From: Bacillota bacterium
Lineage (GTDB): Bacteria > Bacillota > Bacilli > Paenibacillales > NBRC-103111
Assembly (NCBI GenBank): GCA_023388055.1
Contig: JAEWGW010000002.1
Location: 68,009-132,008 of the forward strand
Reading direction: 5' to 3'
DNA: 64,000 bases
The notes beneath the pieces were generated by a model. The model did no database searches, was not told the origin of the DNA, and worked only from the letters and a program-made list of their open reading frames with translations. Below are positions 8,800-17,773 of the stretch, in pieces. Position numbers and translations under genes: made by a program. Each line of letters starts with the position of its first letter. Position 1 is the stretch's first letter.

Positions 8800-8940
8800 T
8801 ACGAATCCCTCTTCTTTAATACCCGATAGGCACCCTCATGGGACTGAAGTGCCTCTCCGAATTTTTCAGTTAGTTCTATGATACTATTTTTTTAACCAAG
8901 ATGCACCTAAGCATGAAATAAAAAATGGAGATTCTTCCGC

Positions 8941-8968
8941 TTGACTTTTTATCCCCATTTCTTATAAT
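8941..8968 (+). promoter_or_regulatory. SigA promoter of rpsD
   Basis: TTGACT and TATAAT with a 16-base spacer, about 205 bases before the rpsD start codon. Confidence 0.8.
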
Positions 8969-9172
8969 ATAGTTTGTTGAGTTCACGCGGAATTTTTCCG
9001 CCGGTGGAATGACAAGTGTCACCCTTACTGATTTTGTTGCTGATGGGACAGCGGCTGAACTTTCCTTTCAGATAGGCCCCCTTAGGGACAGGCCTTTTAA
9101 ACAAAGTCAGGCACTTTACGTTCACCATGGATCACTCCAACAAATTGAAAATTAAAAGGAGTTCGTTGATAC
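8969..9172 (+). promoter_or_regulatory. Long rpsD 5' leader, probable S4 autoregulatory RNA
   Basis: About 200 untranslated bases lie between the promoter and rpsD. In Bacillus the rpsD transcript begins with a structured leader to which S4 binds to repress its own translation, and the length here fits. I see several short complementary stretches (for example GGCCCCC/GGGACAGGCC near 9076-9098) but did not derive the fold. AAAAGGAG precedes the ATG by 11 bases. The rest of the gene-free stretch 8800-8940 is AT-rich with no feature recognised. Confidence 0.55.
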
Positions 9173-9775
9173 ATGGCACGTTACACAGGTCCTAAATTTA
9201 AGTTGAGCCGCCGTCTGGGCATTTCACTGTCCGGCACAGGCAAAGAATTGGCAAAGCGCCCGTTCCCTCCCGGGGTACACGGCCCTGGCCAAAAGAAAAA
9301 ATTGAGCGGCTACGGCGTTCAATTGCAAGAAAAGCAAAAGCTGCGTCAAATGTACGGCTTGAACGAAAAGCAATTCCGCAACCTGTTTAACAAGTCCGCC
9401 AAGCTCAAGGGTATCCACGGCGAAAACTTCATGTTCATGCTGGAAAGCCGTCTGGACAACCTGGTTTACCGCATGGGCCTGTCCAACAGCCGTGCAGGCG
9501 CCCGTCAATTGGTCGCTCATGGTCATATTACCGTAAACGGCAAGAAGGTTAACATCCCTTCCTACCTGGTTCAAACAGGCGACGTGATCGGTCTGCGCGA
9601 AAAAAGCCGCAACCTGAATGTCATCAAGGAAGCTCTTGGCGGCCGCGCTCACATTCCGACCTATGTGGAATTCAATGAATCCGCTATGGAAGGCCGTTTC
9701 GTCCGTTATCCGGAACGCGCTGAGCTGTCCCAAGACATCGACGAAAAGCAAATCGTCGAGTTCTACAGCCGTTAA
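9173..9775 (+). CDS. rpsD: 30S ribosomal protein S4
   Basis: Ribosomal protein S4, a primary 16S rRNA binding protein that nucleates 30S assembly. The 200-residue length and the start MARYTGPKFKLSRRLGISL are classic for Firmicutes. The S4 RNA-binding domain (around residues 90-155) contains the family core MGLSNSRAGARQLVAHGHI. This version lacks the N-terminal zinc-binding cysteines. It is transcribed alone from its own promoter through a long leader and ends in a strong terminator, the same monocistronic arrangement as in B. subtilis. Confidence 0.98.
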   Translation: MARYTGPKFKLSRRLGISLSGTGKELAKRPFPPGVHGPGQKKKLSGYGVQLQEKQKLRQMYGLNEKQFRNLFNKSAKLKGIHGENFMFMLESRLDNLVYRMGLSNSRAGARQLVAHGHITVNGKKVNIPSYLVQTGDVIGLREKSRNLNVIKEALGGRAHIPTYVEFNESAMEGRFVRYPERAELSQDIDEKQIVEFYSR

Positions 9776-9807
9776 TTCCAGGGTTTGCGCCCGCGGCGCA
9801 AGATTAC

Positions 9808-9842
9808 AAAAAAAGCGAGGCTCTCCGGAGCTTCGCTTTTTT
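9808..9842 (+). terminator. Terminator of rpsD
   Basis: AAAAGCGAGGCTC pairs with GAGCTTCGCTTTT around a short loop and is followed by T residues. Confidence 0.9.
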
Positions 9843-9890
9843 GCTGCCTGCTGTTTACTTGGGGTATCCCTTGCCGGTATGGTAAGCCGA

Positions 9891-10616
9891 CTACTGCCTG
9901 TAGCGATTTTCCGTGGGGTAAAGAACCGCGTGGGGCGGTGTCCATTTGGGCGGGCCGTACTTTCTCAGATAGGACAGCTTATTCAGATAGCCGCTCATGT
10001 CCACCTCCTGGGAGAAACGCTGGAACAGCTCCCAGCAGGCGTACACATCGTTCATGGCCCGGTGGGCGCCCTCCAGGGTAATGGCGTATTGGTTGCAGGT
10101 CTCCTGGAGCGTGTAGGGATAGAACAGCAAATCCCTGCTGATGGTCAGGGTATCCACGAAGGCATTATCGAAGCTCCGTTTGGCTAACCGCATCAGGGTG
10201 TGGTGGAGAAAAGCCAGATCAAATGCCGCATTATGGGCCACCAATATGCTGTCCTTCACCATCCGGTTTAAGATCCGGAAGGCCGTATCCTCATCCATGC
10301 CGTCCACCAGATCGGCATCCGTGATTCCGGTGATCTCGGTTATTTTGGGCGGCAGCTTCCCGTCGTAACGGACCAAGGTGGAAAATTCGCTGACCACCTT
10401 GCCGCCTTTGCAGCGGATGGCCGCAATTTCAATTACCCGGTCCTTCTCCGCATCCAGCCCCGACGTCTCAAAATCAAAAACCGTAATGTAAGAATCCTTC
10501 ATTTCATTCCCCGTATCCTTCATGTATTTGTAAGAATGAGAACCATAATCATCCATTCGCCATTCCTGTTGGAAAATCCTTCTTCCAAAACGAAGTTGCG
10601 GCCCGGGCTTGACCAT
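9891..10616 (-). CDS. DnaQ-like 3'-5' exonuclease
   Basis: DEDDh exonuclease resembling the epsilon proofreading subunit of DNA polymerase III; it should remove nucleotides from 3' ends. The motifs are FDFETSG (Exo I, Asp48 and Glu50), HNAAFD (Exo II) and HRAMND (Exo III), so all catalytic residues are present. The domain occupies about residues 43-215, and the C-terminal 25 residues are a basic, aromatic tail. The start is uncertain: the ATG at 10616 has GGAG five bases upstream, but in-frame ATGs at 10556, 10523 and 10502 would also preserve the domain. It is probably a stand-alone repair or processing nuclease. Confidence 0.82.
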   Translation of the reverse strand: MVKPGPQLRFGRRIFQQEWRMDDYGSHSYKYMKDTGNEMKDSYITVFDFETSGLDAEKDRVIEIAAIRCKGGKVVSEFSTLVRYDGKLPPKITEITGITDADLVDGMDEDTAFRILNRMVKDSILVAHNAAFDLAFLHHTLMRLAKRSFDNAFVDTLTISRDLLFYPYTLQETCNQYAITLEGAHRAMNDVYACWELFQRFSQEVDMSGYLNKLSYLRKYGPPKWTPPHAVLYPTENRYRQ

Positions 10617-10706
10617 TTAAACTCCGCTGGAGGTTTTATACGAAACTGCGGCGTCTGTCCCGACGTTTCGTTTCCGGCGCTGGTCGCCGGTAGAGTATGG
10701 ATTTTT

Positions 10707-10889
10707 TAACGAATCTCAGCCACGCTATTTCGCTTATATGGCCTCTCTTCCGGTTGTAACGAATCTGAGGCGCCTTATTCCAGCTCAAAGACATTGAAAA
10801 GAACTTGAACGTATGCAATAGCGTGGCTCAGATTCGTTACGTTGGCAAACAGCCGCTTTTTCGCCAAATAAGCGCTGTGAGATTCGTTA
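10707..10889. repeat. Cluster of four palindromically arranged 23-25 bp repeats
   Basis: Copies of TAACGAATCTSAGSCRCSYTATT occur at 10707-10730 and 10757-10779 on the plus strand and at 10816-10839 and 10866-10889 on the minus strand. The outer and inner copies form two nested pairs, so the 180-bp block can fold into a large hairpin. It fills most of the gene-free stretch 10617-10910. The remainder (10617-10706) has a weaker imperfect hairpin, with CGAAACTGCGGCG facing CGACGTTTCG, and nothing else that I recognise. Confidence 0.75.
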
Positions 10890-10910
10890 GAATCGCCCAC
10901 GGCCACGCGC

Positions 10911-10961
10911 ATAAAAAAAGCCGCCGTACAGGGATGCCATCCATCCCCGCCCAGCGGCTTA
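10911..10961 (-). terminator. Terminator of the MetE-like gene
   Basis: AAGCCGC at one end pairs with GCGGCTT at the other, with inner GGGGATGG/CCATCCC pairing and a T-run on the minus strand, directly after the stop codon. Confidence 0.75.
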
Positions 10962-10965
10962 TTTC

Positions 10966-12108
10966 CTATTCGCCCCACACCTCGTCGGCGATTTCCTTAA
11001 TCAGCTTGAGCTTGTTCCACTGCTCCTCCTCCGTGAGGATATTCCCCTCCTCCGTGGAGGCGAAGCCGCACTGGGGGCTCAGGCACAGGTGATCGGCCGG
11101 CACATAACGGGCCGCCTCTCTGATGCGCGCCTTAATTTGCTCCTTATCCTCCAGCTCGCCCGTTTTGGACGAAACCAGCCCCAGCACCACCAGCTTGTTG
11201 TCCGGCACCTGCTTCAGCGGCTGGAAGTCCCCGGACCGGTCCGTATCATACTCCAGATAGTAGGCAGACACATGCTCCCCGCCGAACAGGGCCGGCGCTA
11301 CCTTGTCATAACCGCCTGACGCCGCCCAGGTGGAGTGGTAATTGCCCCGGCAGACATGGGTGGTTACCGTCAGATCCTCGGGCAAATCGGCAATGGCATC
11401 ATTGTTCAAGCGCAGATACAGCTCCTGCAGCTGCTGGATGTCGTAACCCTGCCCCGCCATAGTAGACCAAAATCCCTCATCGCACAGCATGCCCCAGGTG
11501 CAATCATCCAGCTGGATGTTCCGGCATCCCAGATCATAAAAGGCCAGGATGGCTTGGCGGTAAGCGGCGGCAATATCCCGGTACAGCTCCTCCCGGTCCG
11601 GGTAGATGGCCTTAACGCTGTTTTCATTCACACCGCGCACCAGCTCGGCGAAAAATTGGGCAGGCGCGGGAATGGTTTGCCGCGCTGCTGCATCCTCTCC
11701 CGCCTCCTTCTTCAGGAAGCGGTAATGGTCCAGGAAGGGATGGCCGGTAAAACGGATTTTGCCGGACAATCTGGCCGAATCGGCGCGGGTTTCCACGCCG
11801 TGGAACATATAGCCCTGATCCATCATCACATGCTCCACACCGTCAAACCCCCAGAAGAAATCCAGATGCCAGTAGCTGCGGCGGAACTCCCCGTCTGTCA
11901 CGGCCTTCAGGCCCAGCTCCTTCTGCTTCTCCACCAGCTTGCGGATTTCATGATCCTCTACCTGTGTCAGCGCCTCCCGGGTAATGGCTCCGGCGGCGAA
12001 CTGCTCCCGCGCTTCCTTCAGCGCTGCCGGACGCAGGAAGCTGCCGACTACATCATAGCGGTAAGGGGCGGTGGCTCTTGAGGTGGTATGTCCGAATAAG
12101 GCTGTCAT
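10966..12108 (-). CDS. MetE-like cobalamin-independent methyltransferase (YxjG/YxjH family)
   Basis: Protein of 380 residues, similar to B. subtilis YxjG and YxjH, which correspond to the C-terminal catalytic half of methionine synthase MetE. It begins with the family pattern RYDVVGSFLRP and contains VTDGEFRRSYWHLDFFWG. The zinc-binding residues expected at the methyl-transfer site include the Cys of LDDCTW or VTTHVCRGNY and the Cys of SPQCGFAS, all present. The likely role is methyl transfer to homocysteine or a related thiol. Of two ATGs, the one at 12108 sits eight bases from GGAG; the other (12114) is almost on top of it. It stands alone with its own terminator, and no S-box or other riboswitch was recognised upstream. 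Confidence 0.82.
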   Translation of the reverse strand: MTALFGHTTSRATAPYRYDVVGSFLRPAALKEAREQFAAGAITREALTQVEDHEIRKLVEKQKELGLKAVTDGEFRRSYWHLDFFWGFDGVEHVMMDQGYMFHGVETRADSARLSGKIRFTGHPFLDHYRFLKKEAGEDAAARQTIPAPAQFFAELVRGVNENSVKAIYPDREELYRDIAAAYRQAILAFYDLGCRNIQLDDCTWGMLCDEGFWSTMAGQGYDIQQLQELYLRLNNDAIADLPEDLTVTTHVCRGNYHSTWAASGGYDKVAPALFGGEHVSAYYLEYDTDRSGDFQPLKQVPDNKLVVLGLVSSKTGELEDKEQIKARIREAARYVPADHLCLSPQCGFASTEEGNILTEEEQWNKLKLIKEIADEVWGE

Positions 12109-12220
12109 ATTCATGTCTCCTTTTGCACCATAAGTTCCTTCAGGAAGGTTTCTCTTATTGTGGCATACAGGAGTCTCTATAGCGTAACACTTAAAAATTA
12201 TGGTCGGGTATAGGTTAAAG

Positions 12221-13480
12221 CTATATCAACCGAATCCGCGCAAACCTGCGTTTGCCGAGCTGAAGCACATCTCCGTCTGTTGGTGCCACTTCCGCCTGAG
12301 GATCCTCCACCCTCACCTCATTCAACCTGACGGCTCCCCCCTGAATGCTGCGGCGGGCTTCCCCAATGGAAGGCGCAAGCCCCAAAACGACTAACAGCTT
12401 GGTTACCCGGACGGCTCCGTTCTCCCCCAGCTCACTGCGGTGCAGCACCGCCTCCGGAATCTCAGCCGGCAATCTTCGCTCCTGGAAAACCGTGACAAAA
12501 TGCTGTTTGGCCGCTTCAGCCTCCTCTTCTCCGTGATAGAGGCGCACCAGAGTGTAAGCCAGGTCCATCTTTGCATCCCGGGGATGGATCCTCCCCTCCT
12601 GCAGGCCGGTGGCCAGGCCTTCCAGCTCCTCGGGTGTGCGATCCGTAGCCAATTGGTAGAACTTCAGCATCAGCTCATCGGGAATGGACATGGCCTTCCC
12701 GTAGATCTCGTTGGGCGCCTCATCGATCCCGATGTAGTTGCCCAGGCTTTTGCTCATTTTGTTAACGCCGTCCAATCCCTCCAGAAGCGGCATGGTCATC
12801 GCTACCTGGGAGGGCAGCCCGTATTCCTTCTGCAGCGTTCTGCCCATGAGCAGGTTGAAGGTCTGGTCTGTTCCTCCCAGCTCCACATCCGTCTGCAGCG
12901 CAACGGAGTCATACCCCTGCATCAGCGGGTAAAAGAATTCGTGGATATGGATGGCCTGGCCGCCAGTGTAGCGCTTCTGGAAGTCATCCCGCTCCAGCAT
13001 CCGGGCCACTGTGGTTTTGGCCGCCAGTCCAACCACATCGGCGAAGGTTAGCGGGGCAAGCCACTTAGAGTTGAAGTAAAGCTCTGTCAGAACAGGATCG
13101 AGAATCTTGTAAATCTGCTTGCGGTAGGTTTCCGCGTTGCGGCGCACATCCTCCTCGGTCAACTGCTTGCGGGTCTCCGACTTCCCGGTAGGGTCCCCGA
13201 TCCGGCCGGTAAAATCACCGATCACCAATTGCACCCGGTGGCCGCATTCCTGAAACTGGCGAAGCTTATGCAGTGGCACCGTATGGCCCACATGGATATC
13301 CGGAGCAGACGGATCCATCCCGAACTTGATTTTTAAGGGTATGCCCTCCGCTACAGCCTCGGCGATTTTCTGCTTCAACGCCTCCTCCGGCACCACTTGG
13401 GCGGCGCCGCTCCGGAGAATGGAATATTGGCGCTCCACCTCCTGCTGCTGCTCTTTTGTCAACTTGGTCGAATCCGCCAT
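12221..13480 (-). CDS. tyrZ: Tyrosyl-tRNA synthetase, TyrZ type
   Basis: Class I aminoacyl-tRNA synthetase of 419 residues that charges tRNA-Tyr. The HIGH-like motif is HVGH (63-66), KMSKS is intact (241-245), and a C-terminal S4-like RNA-binding domain covers about 345-410. Segments such as DPSAPDIHVGHTV and GDFTGRIGDPTGKS resemble the second Bacillus enzyme, TyrZ, rather than TyrS. GAGGGGGAG precedes the ATG. It is preceded by a T-box leader with a Tyr specifier, so expression should rise when uncharged tRNA-Tyr accumulates. Whether this genome also has a TyrS-type gene cannot be seen here. Confidence 0.93.
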   Translation of the reverse strand: MADSTKLTKEQQQEVERQYSILRSGAAQVVPEEALKQKIAEAVAEGIPLKIKFGMDPSAPDIHVGHTVPLHKLRQFQECGHRVQLVIGDFTGRIGDPTGKSETRKQLTEEDVRRNAETYRKQIYKILDPVLTELYFNSKWLAPLTFADVVGLAAKTTVARMLERDDFQKRYTGGQAIHIHEFFYPLMQGYDSVALQTDVELGGTDQTFNLLMGRTLQKEYGLPSQVAMTMPLLEGLDGVNKMSKSLGNYIGIDEAPNEIYGKAMSIPDELMLKFYQLATDRTPEELEGLATGLQEGRIHPRDAKMDLAYTLVRLYHGEEEAEAAKQHFVTVFQERRLPAEIPEAVLHRSELGENGAVRVTKLLVVLGLAPSIGEARRSIQGGAVRLNEVRVEDPQAEVAPTDGDVLQLGKRRFARIRLI

Positions 13481-13529
13481 TGCCGCTCCCCCTCATCATC
13501 GGTCTTTTTGAAAAATCAAAGTCTTCTTG

Positions 13530-13860
13530 AAAAAAATAAAAAAACCTTCCCATCCCCCAAAAAAAGGGACGAGAAGGTTAACCCGCGGTACCACCCTGAT
13601 TAAAGCATCGCAGCCGATGCTTTCACTTAAACCGGATAACGGAGAACCCGTGAGAGAAGCCGCAGAAAAGCCTGTTTGGGCCATCCGATAAGACTGCTCC
13701 AAGCTCCGGACCGTGTAATTCGGCACCCGCCATGTACCGGTTCGCACCACCCACCGGTTCTCTTCAAGACATATGCGGCTGCCTACTGGGGCGAGGATTC
13801 CGCCCTGTCCTTCAACGCTTTTTTGCCATATAGAGACGCATCCCTGCGTCAGCATTTCAC
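13530..13860 (-). promoter_or_regulatory. Tyrosine T-box riboswitch with terminator/antiterminator
   Basis: The canonical T-box sequence GGGTGGTACCGCGG lies at 13583-13596 on the minus strand. It is followed by a terminator hairpin (AACCTTCTCGTCCC with GGGATGGGAAGGTT, 13543-13579) and a T-run. Further upstream is a stem I with the typical GGTGGGTGGTGCGAACC apical portion. A UAC Tyr codon at 13715-13717, in the context GAAT-UAC-A, is the probable specifier. Uncharged tRNA-Tyr would stabilise the antiterminator and allow read-through into tyrZ. Confidence 0.92.
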
Positions 13861-13862
13861 CT

Positions 13863-13892
13863 TTTATACCATACTCAGCTTGGAAAAGTCAA
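13863..13892 (-). promoter_or_regulatory. SigA promoter of the tyrZ T-box transcript
   Basis: TTGACT and TATAAA on the minus strand with an 18-base spacer, just before the stem I region. Its -35 box lies inside the spacer of the divergent promoter at 13880-13908. Confidence 0.75.
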
Positions 13893-13908
13893 TCAGGCCC
13901 GGTATAAT
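13880..13908 (+). promoter_or_regulatory. SigA promoter of the PBP gene
   Basis: TTGGAA and TATAAT with a 17-base spacer, 84 bases before the PBP start. It overlaps the divergent tyrZ promoter. Confidence 0.7.
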
Positions 13909-13992
13909 GGATACAGTCCGAAGAAACCCGAATTTCATACATACCGCCGTCAGGCTATCCTTTTAAGGGTCGGACGTACAGGAGGAAATTGA

Positions 13993-16900
13993 ATGACCCA
14001 AACCAACACATCCATCTGGAAGCGCATTGGCGCATTTTTCCGGAAACGGGCGGTCCGCCGAACCGGGCTGATCCTGTTTATGACGGTAAAATGGATGATT
14101 ATCGGCATCATTATCGCTGGTTTTGCCGCAGGCGGAGCTGCTTTCGGCTATCTGGCCTCCGTATTGAAGGACGAGCCTATCCGCAACGAAGCGTTTATGC
14201 GGGAGCAGATTGAGCAGAACATGTTGACCGGTTTTGTCTATTTCAATGACGACACCCCCATCGGCCAGCTGCGAACCGAGGAGGACCGGCGCATGGCCAC
14301 CAAGGCGGACATTCCGCCGCAAATTATCGACGCCACTCTGGCCATTGAGGACAACTCCTTCAATGAGCATATCGGGGTGGATGTGAACGGACTCATCCGG
14401 GCGGTGAAGCAGAAGCTGCTGAACGAGGATGTCCAGACCGGCGGGAGCACCATTACCCAGCAGGTGGCCAGACGGGTATTCCTTACCCTGGACCGGGAGA
14501 TGACCCGGAAGTTCAAGGAGATTTTCCTGGCTGTGCGGATGGAGCGGATTTTGACCAAGGACGAGATCCTGCTGGCTTATCTGAACAAAATCCCTTACGG
14601 CAACGGGTCCAACGGCTACACCGTATTCGGCATTAAAGCGGCTGCCAAGGGCCTGTTCGACAAGGATGATCTGAGTGAGCTGAACATTGCCCAAAGCGCC
14701 TATCTGGCCGGTCTGCCGCAGCTGCCCAGCGAATATTCGGCCTTCTCCGGCAAGGGCGAGTTCGATTCCGCCGCCTTCAACCGGGCAGTGAAGCGCCAGC
14801 AGCTGGTACTGCGCCGGATGCTGGAGGAAAGCAAGGTCACGCAGCAGCAGTACGATGAGGCCCTGGCCTTTGATCTGAAGGGCTCTCTTGCCAAAACCAC
14901 CCAAAAGGCCTACAACACCTATCCCTACCTGATGATGGAGGTGGAGCGCAAGGCTGCTGAAGCCATGGTTATGGCCCAATACCCGGATCTGAAGCTGGAT
15001 ACGGACAGCAAAAAAACCGCCTTTAACGAGGCCCAGAAGGACGCGCTGAATCAGCTTTTACGGGGCGGCTATCATATTCATACCACCATCGACAAGACCA
15101 TCTATGATTCCATGCAGTCCATTGCGCAGAATCCGAAGAACTTCACCCCCAACCTGAAGAATGTCCAGAAGGAAAAGGATGGGCTGGAGCAGATCGGCGC
15201 CGTGATGATCGACAACAAAAGCGGTGCGATCCTCGGTATGATGGAGGGCCGCGACTTCTATACGGAGCAGCTGAACCATGCCACCCAGGCCTACCGTCAG
15301 CCCGGCTCCACCATGAAACCCATTGCAGCATACATTCCTGCCATGGAAAAGGGCACCATCCAGCCGGCCACGGTGATCGATGACTCGCCGATTATTCTGC
15401 CGGACGGCCAGAAGGGCGTTCATATCCCGATGAACTGGAACAACAATTTCCATGGGCTGGTAACCGCAAGAGAAGCTCTGAACCAGTCCTATAACATCCC
15501 TGCCTTGAAGCTTTTCCTGTACCAGGTGGGCATCAAGGAGGCATGGGATTATGCCGCCAAGATGGGCATTACCTCCATCACCAAGGAGGATGCGGTAGCC
15601 CAAACCGGAGTTATCGGCGGTCTTTATAAAGGTGTAAATGTGGAGGAAATGACCAACGCTTATACCACCATCCCCAACCAAGGGGTGTTCTACGATGCTT
15701 ATCTGATCGACCGGATCGTGGACAGCAACGGCAAGGTCGTGTACCAGCATGAGCATAAGCCGTCCCGGGTGTATTCCGAGCAAACCGCATACCTCATGAC
15801 CGATATGCTGCGTACTGTTATTACCAGCGGTACGGCTCCGGAAATCAAGAATAACTTCAAGTATTACAAGAACATGGCTGTCTCCGGCAAAACAGGCTCT
15901 ACCCAGGATGACGCTGACGCCTGGTTTGTAGGCTTCACTCCCGACATTACCCTGGGGGTATGGGCGGGTTATGACCAGCCTGTTAATAAGCTGATCAAAC
16001 CCAGCGGCACCAAACGCGCCCTGAATGTGTGGGCACAGGTCATGAACGAGGCGGTGGAAAAACGCGCCGACCTGTTCCCCACCAAGGCCTTCACCAAGCC
16101 CGCCGATATTGTGCAGATGACCGTTTCCAGCGTGTCCGGCAAGCTTCCCAACGAGCTTACCTCCGCTGCGGGCAAGTCCGTCACCGATATGTTCAACAAG
16201 AAGTATGTGCCCACCCAGGAAGATGATGTTATGGTCAAAATGAAATACATCACCTTCAATGGCGTGAACTATATTCCCCAGCCCGGGACACCGGATGACT
16301 TCCTGAGTGAGCAGGTGGTTATCCGCCGGGAGAAATCGGTAAGCAAAATCCTGAGTGAAATTAAAGAGGCCATGGAGAAGCTTCCCGAGAAAAACCGGAG
16401 ATCCCTGGATCAGTTTGTGCCGTTGGACGCCAATGATGATGCCCCCTCCGAGACGGACCCGCGAACGGACGACGGAATTATTCCGCCACAGCCCGGCAGC
16501 ATTGTGGTCACGCGCAACGGGGATGTGAACCGCATCTCCTTTATGCCGGTCTCCCCGCCTGATATTGTGGGCTACCGGCTCTACCGGACCACGGACGGGC
16601 AGACCTTCGTACGGGCCGGCACTCCCCAGGTGCTGATGGTGAACCCGGCTGAGCCGATCTTTACGGATACGGCTCCAGGCGGTGCCGCCTACGGCTACTA
16701 CGTCAGCGCAGTAGATGTAGCGGGACGGGAGAGCATAGCCTCCAAGCCGGTGTTCGCCGACGGCCAGAATCACAGCCAGGCCAACCAGAACGGACCTGGC
16801 GGGCTGCTGCCCTCGGGCAGCCCCGGAAGCAGCAGCTCTCCCGGCAAAGAACCTACACCGGGAGGCAGCAGTACGGCAGGCAAACCTACGCCGACCCCGG

Positions 16901-17184
16901 CAGCTCCCAAGCACGAACCTGCTGAGCCGGAGGGCTTAAAGGCCAAAAGCAAGGGCGTTTCCCTCCAGCTGACATGGACGGCCAATCCCAAGGCGGATGC
17001 CGTGACTGAGTACAATGTGTATTACAGCGATACCGAGAGCGGCGCCTACAAAATAATCGGCACCTCCAAAGGTACGGAGTTCATCTACTTCGCTGCTACC
17101 GATGACGGTTATTACAAGATTTCCTCCGTGAACGAACTGGGCGAGTCGCCCCTGACCAGCGCTGTGCATTATACCAAGCCGTAA
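13993..17184 (+). CDS. Bifunctional class A penicillin-binding protein with fibronectin type III domains
   Basis: Peptidoglycan synthase of the PBP1A family, 1063 residues. A cytoplasmic basic start is followed by one membrane segment (about 34-56) and a GT51 transglycosylase domain with the catalytic Glu in AIEDNSF (Glu119) and GGSTITQQ (150-157). The transpeptidase has STMK (439-442), SYN (499-501) and KTG (633-635), all intact. The C-terminal 250 residues hold two fibronectin III-like domains (about 835-920 and 980-1063) joined by a Pro/Ser/Gly-rich linker, which may bind wall polymers. AGGAGG lies eight bases before the ATG. The protein is larger than the roughly 900-residue Bacillus PonA. 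Confidence 0.93.
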   Translation: MTQTNTSIWKRIGAFFRKRAVRRTGLILFMTVKWMIIGIIIAGFAAGGAAFGYLASVLKDEPIRNEAFMREQIEQNMLTGFVYFNDDTPIGQLRTEEDRRMATKADIPPQIIDATLAIEDNSFNEHIGVDVNGLIRAVKQKLLNEDVQTGGSTITQQVARRVFLTLDREMTRKFKEIFLAVRMERILTKDEILLAYLNKIPYGNGSNGYTVFGIKAAAKGLFDKDDLSELNIAQSAYLAGLPQLPSEYSAFSGKGEFDSAAFNRAVKRQQLVLRRMLEESKVTQQQYDEALAFDLKGSLAKTTQKAYNTYPYLMMEVERKAAEAMVMAQYPDLKLDTDSKKTAFNEAQKDALNQLLRGGYHIHTTIDKTIYDSMQSIAQNPKNFTPNLKNVQKEKDGLEQIGAVMIDNKSGAILGMMEGRDFYTEQLNHATQAYRQPGSTMKPIAAYIPAMEKGTIQPATVIDDSPIILPDGQKGVHIPMNWNNNFHGLVTAREALNQSYNIPALKLFLYQVGIKEAWDYAAKMGITSITKEDAVAQTGVIGGLYKGVNVEEMTNAYTTIPNQGVFYDAYLIDRIVDSNGKVVYQHEHKPSRVYSEQTAYLMTDMLRTVITSGTAPEIKNNFKYYKNMAVSGKTGSTQDDADAWFVGFTPDITLGVWAGYDQPVNKLIKPSGTKRALNVWAQVMNEAVEKRADLFPTKAFTKPADIVQMTVSSVSGKLPNELTSAAGKSVTDMFNKKYVPTQEDDVMVKMKYITFNGVNYIPQPGTPDDFLSEQVVIRREKSVSKILSEIKEAMEKLPEKNRRSLDQFVPLDANDDAPSETDPRTDDGIIPPQPGSIVVTRNGDVNRISFMPVSPPDIVGYRLYRTTDGQTFVRAGTPQVLMVNPAEPIFTDTAPGGAAYGYYVSAVDVAGRESIASKPVFADGQNHSQANQNGPGGLLPSGSPGSSSSPGKEPTPGGSSTAGKPTPTPAAPKHEPAEPEGLKAKSKGVSLQLTWTANPKADAVTEYNVYYSDTESGAYKIIGTSKGTEFIYFAATDDGYYKISSVNELGESPLTSAVHYTKP

Positions 17185-17214
17185 CAGTTGGCCTGCAGGC
17201 CAATCACAACTACC

Positions 17215-17254
17215 AAAAAAGCCTGAATTCGGGAGCGCCGAATTCAGGCTTTTT
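17215..17254 (+). terminator. Terminator of the PBP gene
   Basis: AAAAAGCCTGAATTCGG pairs with CCGAATTCAGGCTTTTT around a short loop. A perfect 16-bp palindrome, TTGGCCTGCAGGCCAA, precedes it at 17188-17203. Confidence 0.92.
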
Positions 17255-17262
17255 GTTGGGTT

Positions 17263-17347
17263 GGATTGCTTTGCATCAGTTGGTTTGGTTGGTTTGCTCT
17301 GCATCAGTTGGTTTGCTCTGTATCAGTTGGTTTGCTCTGTATCATCT
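17263..17347. repeat. Four tandem 19-bp repeats
   Basis: Units of GGTTTGCTCTGTATCAGTT start at 17263, 17291, 17310 and 17329; a nine-base insert separates the first from the rest. This is the first of three repeat types in the gene-free stretch 17255-17773. Confidence 0.8.
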
Positions 17348-17411
17348 GTCATGGGCCTCGCGGCTCCTGCAAAGAATGCCAAGCGCTGCATCGGCTTTCC
17401 ACATAACAGGT

Positions 17412-17592
17412 GCAAATGCAAAAGTGCAGTTATTTACCAGACAGCTCCACCAATACGCAGCCGCAAATGCAAAAGTGCAGTTATTCGGCTCTTAAGCGGG
17501 AAAATGGGCTCTTTGCACCTCCAATAACTGCATTTTTGCAGGATAGCCCCCCGCTAAAGCTCATATGTGGTGAAATAACTGCACTTTTGCAG
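17412..17592. repeat. Four copies of a 20-bp repeat, two direct and two inverted
   Basis: GCAAAAGTGCAGTTATT occurs within 17412-17434 and 17463-17485, and its reverse complement (AATAACTGCACTTTTGC, one copy with a mismatch) at 17523-17540 and 17573-17592. The direct and inverted copies can pair into a long hairpin. Confidence 0.8.
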
Positions 17593-17616
17593 TTGAAGTC
17601 CGGGGAGGCTGATGAG

Positions 17617-17756
17617 CCTGTTAGTGTTTGGTGGAGCACGGTGGAGTTTAGTGGCCTGGTGATGCCTGTTAGTGTTTGGTGGAACCCGGTGGAGTCTAGT
17701 GGTATGGTGATGCCTGTTAGTGTTTGGTGGAGCCCTACGGAGTCTGCTGAGCCGGT
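17617..17756. repeat. Nearly three tandem 48-bp repeats
   Basis: Units beginning CCTGTTAGTGTTTGGTGGA start at 17617, 17665 and 17713. The period is 16 codons, so short repetitive reading frames exist on both strands, but no start signal or codon bias supports coding. Confidence 0.8.
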
Positions 17757-17773
17757 AGAGCTTCCCCCTTCTC

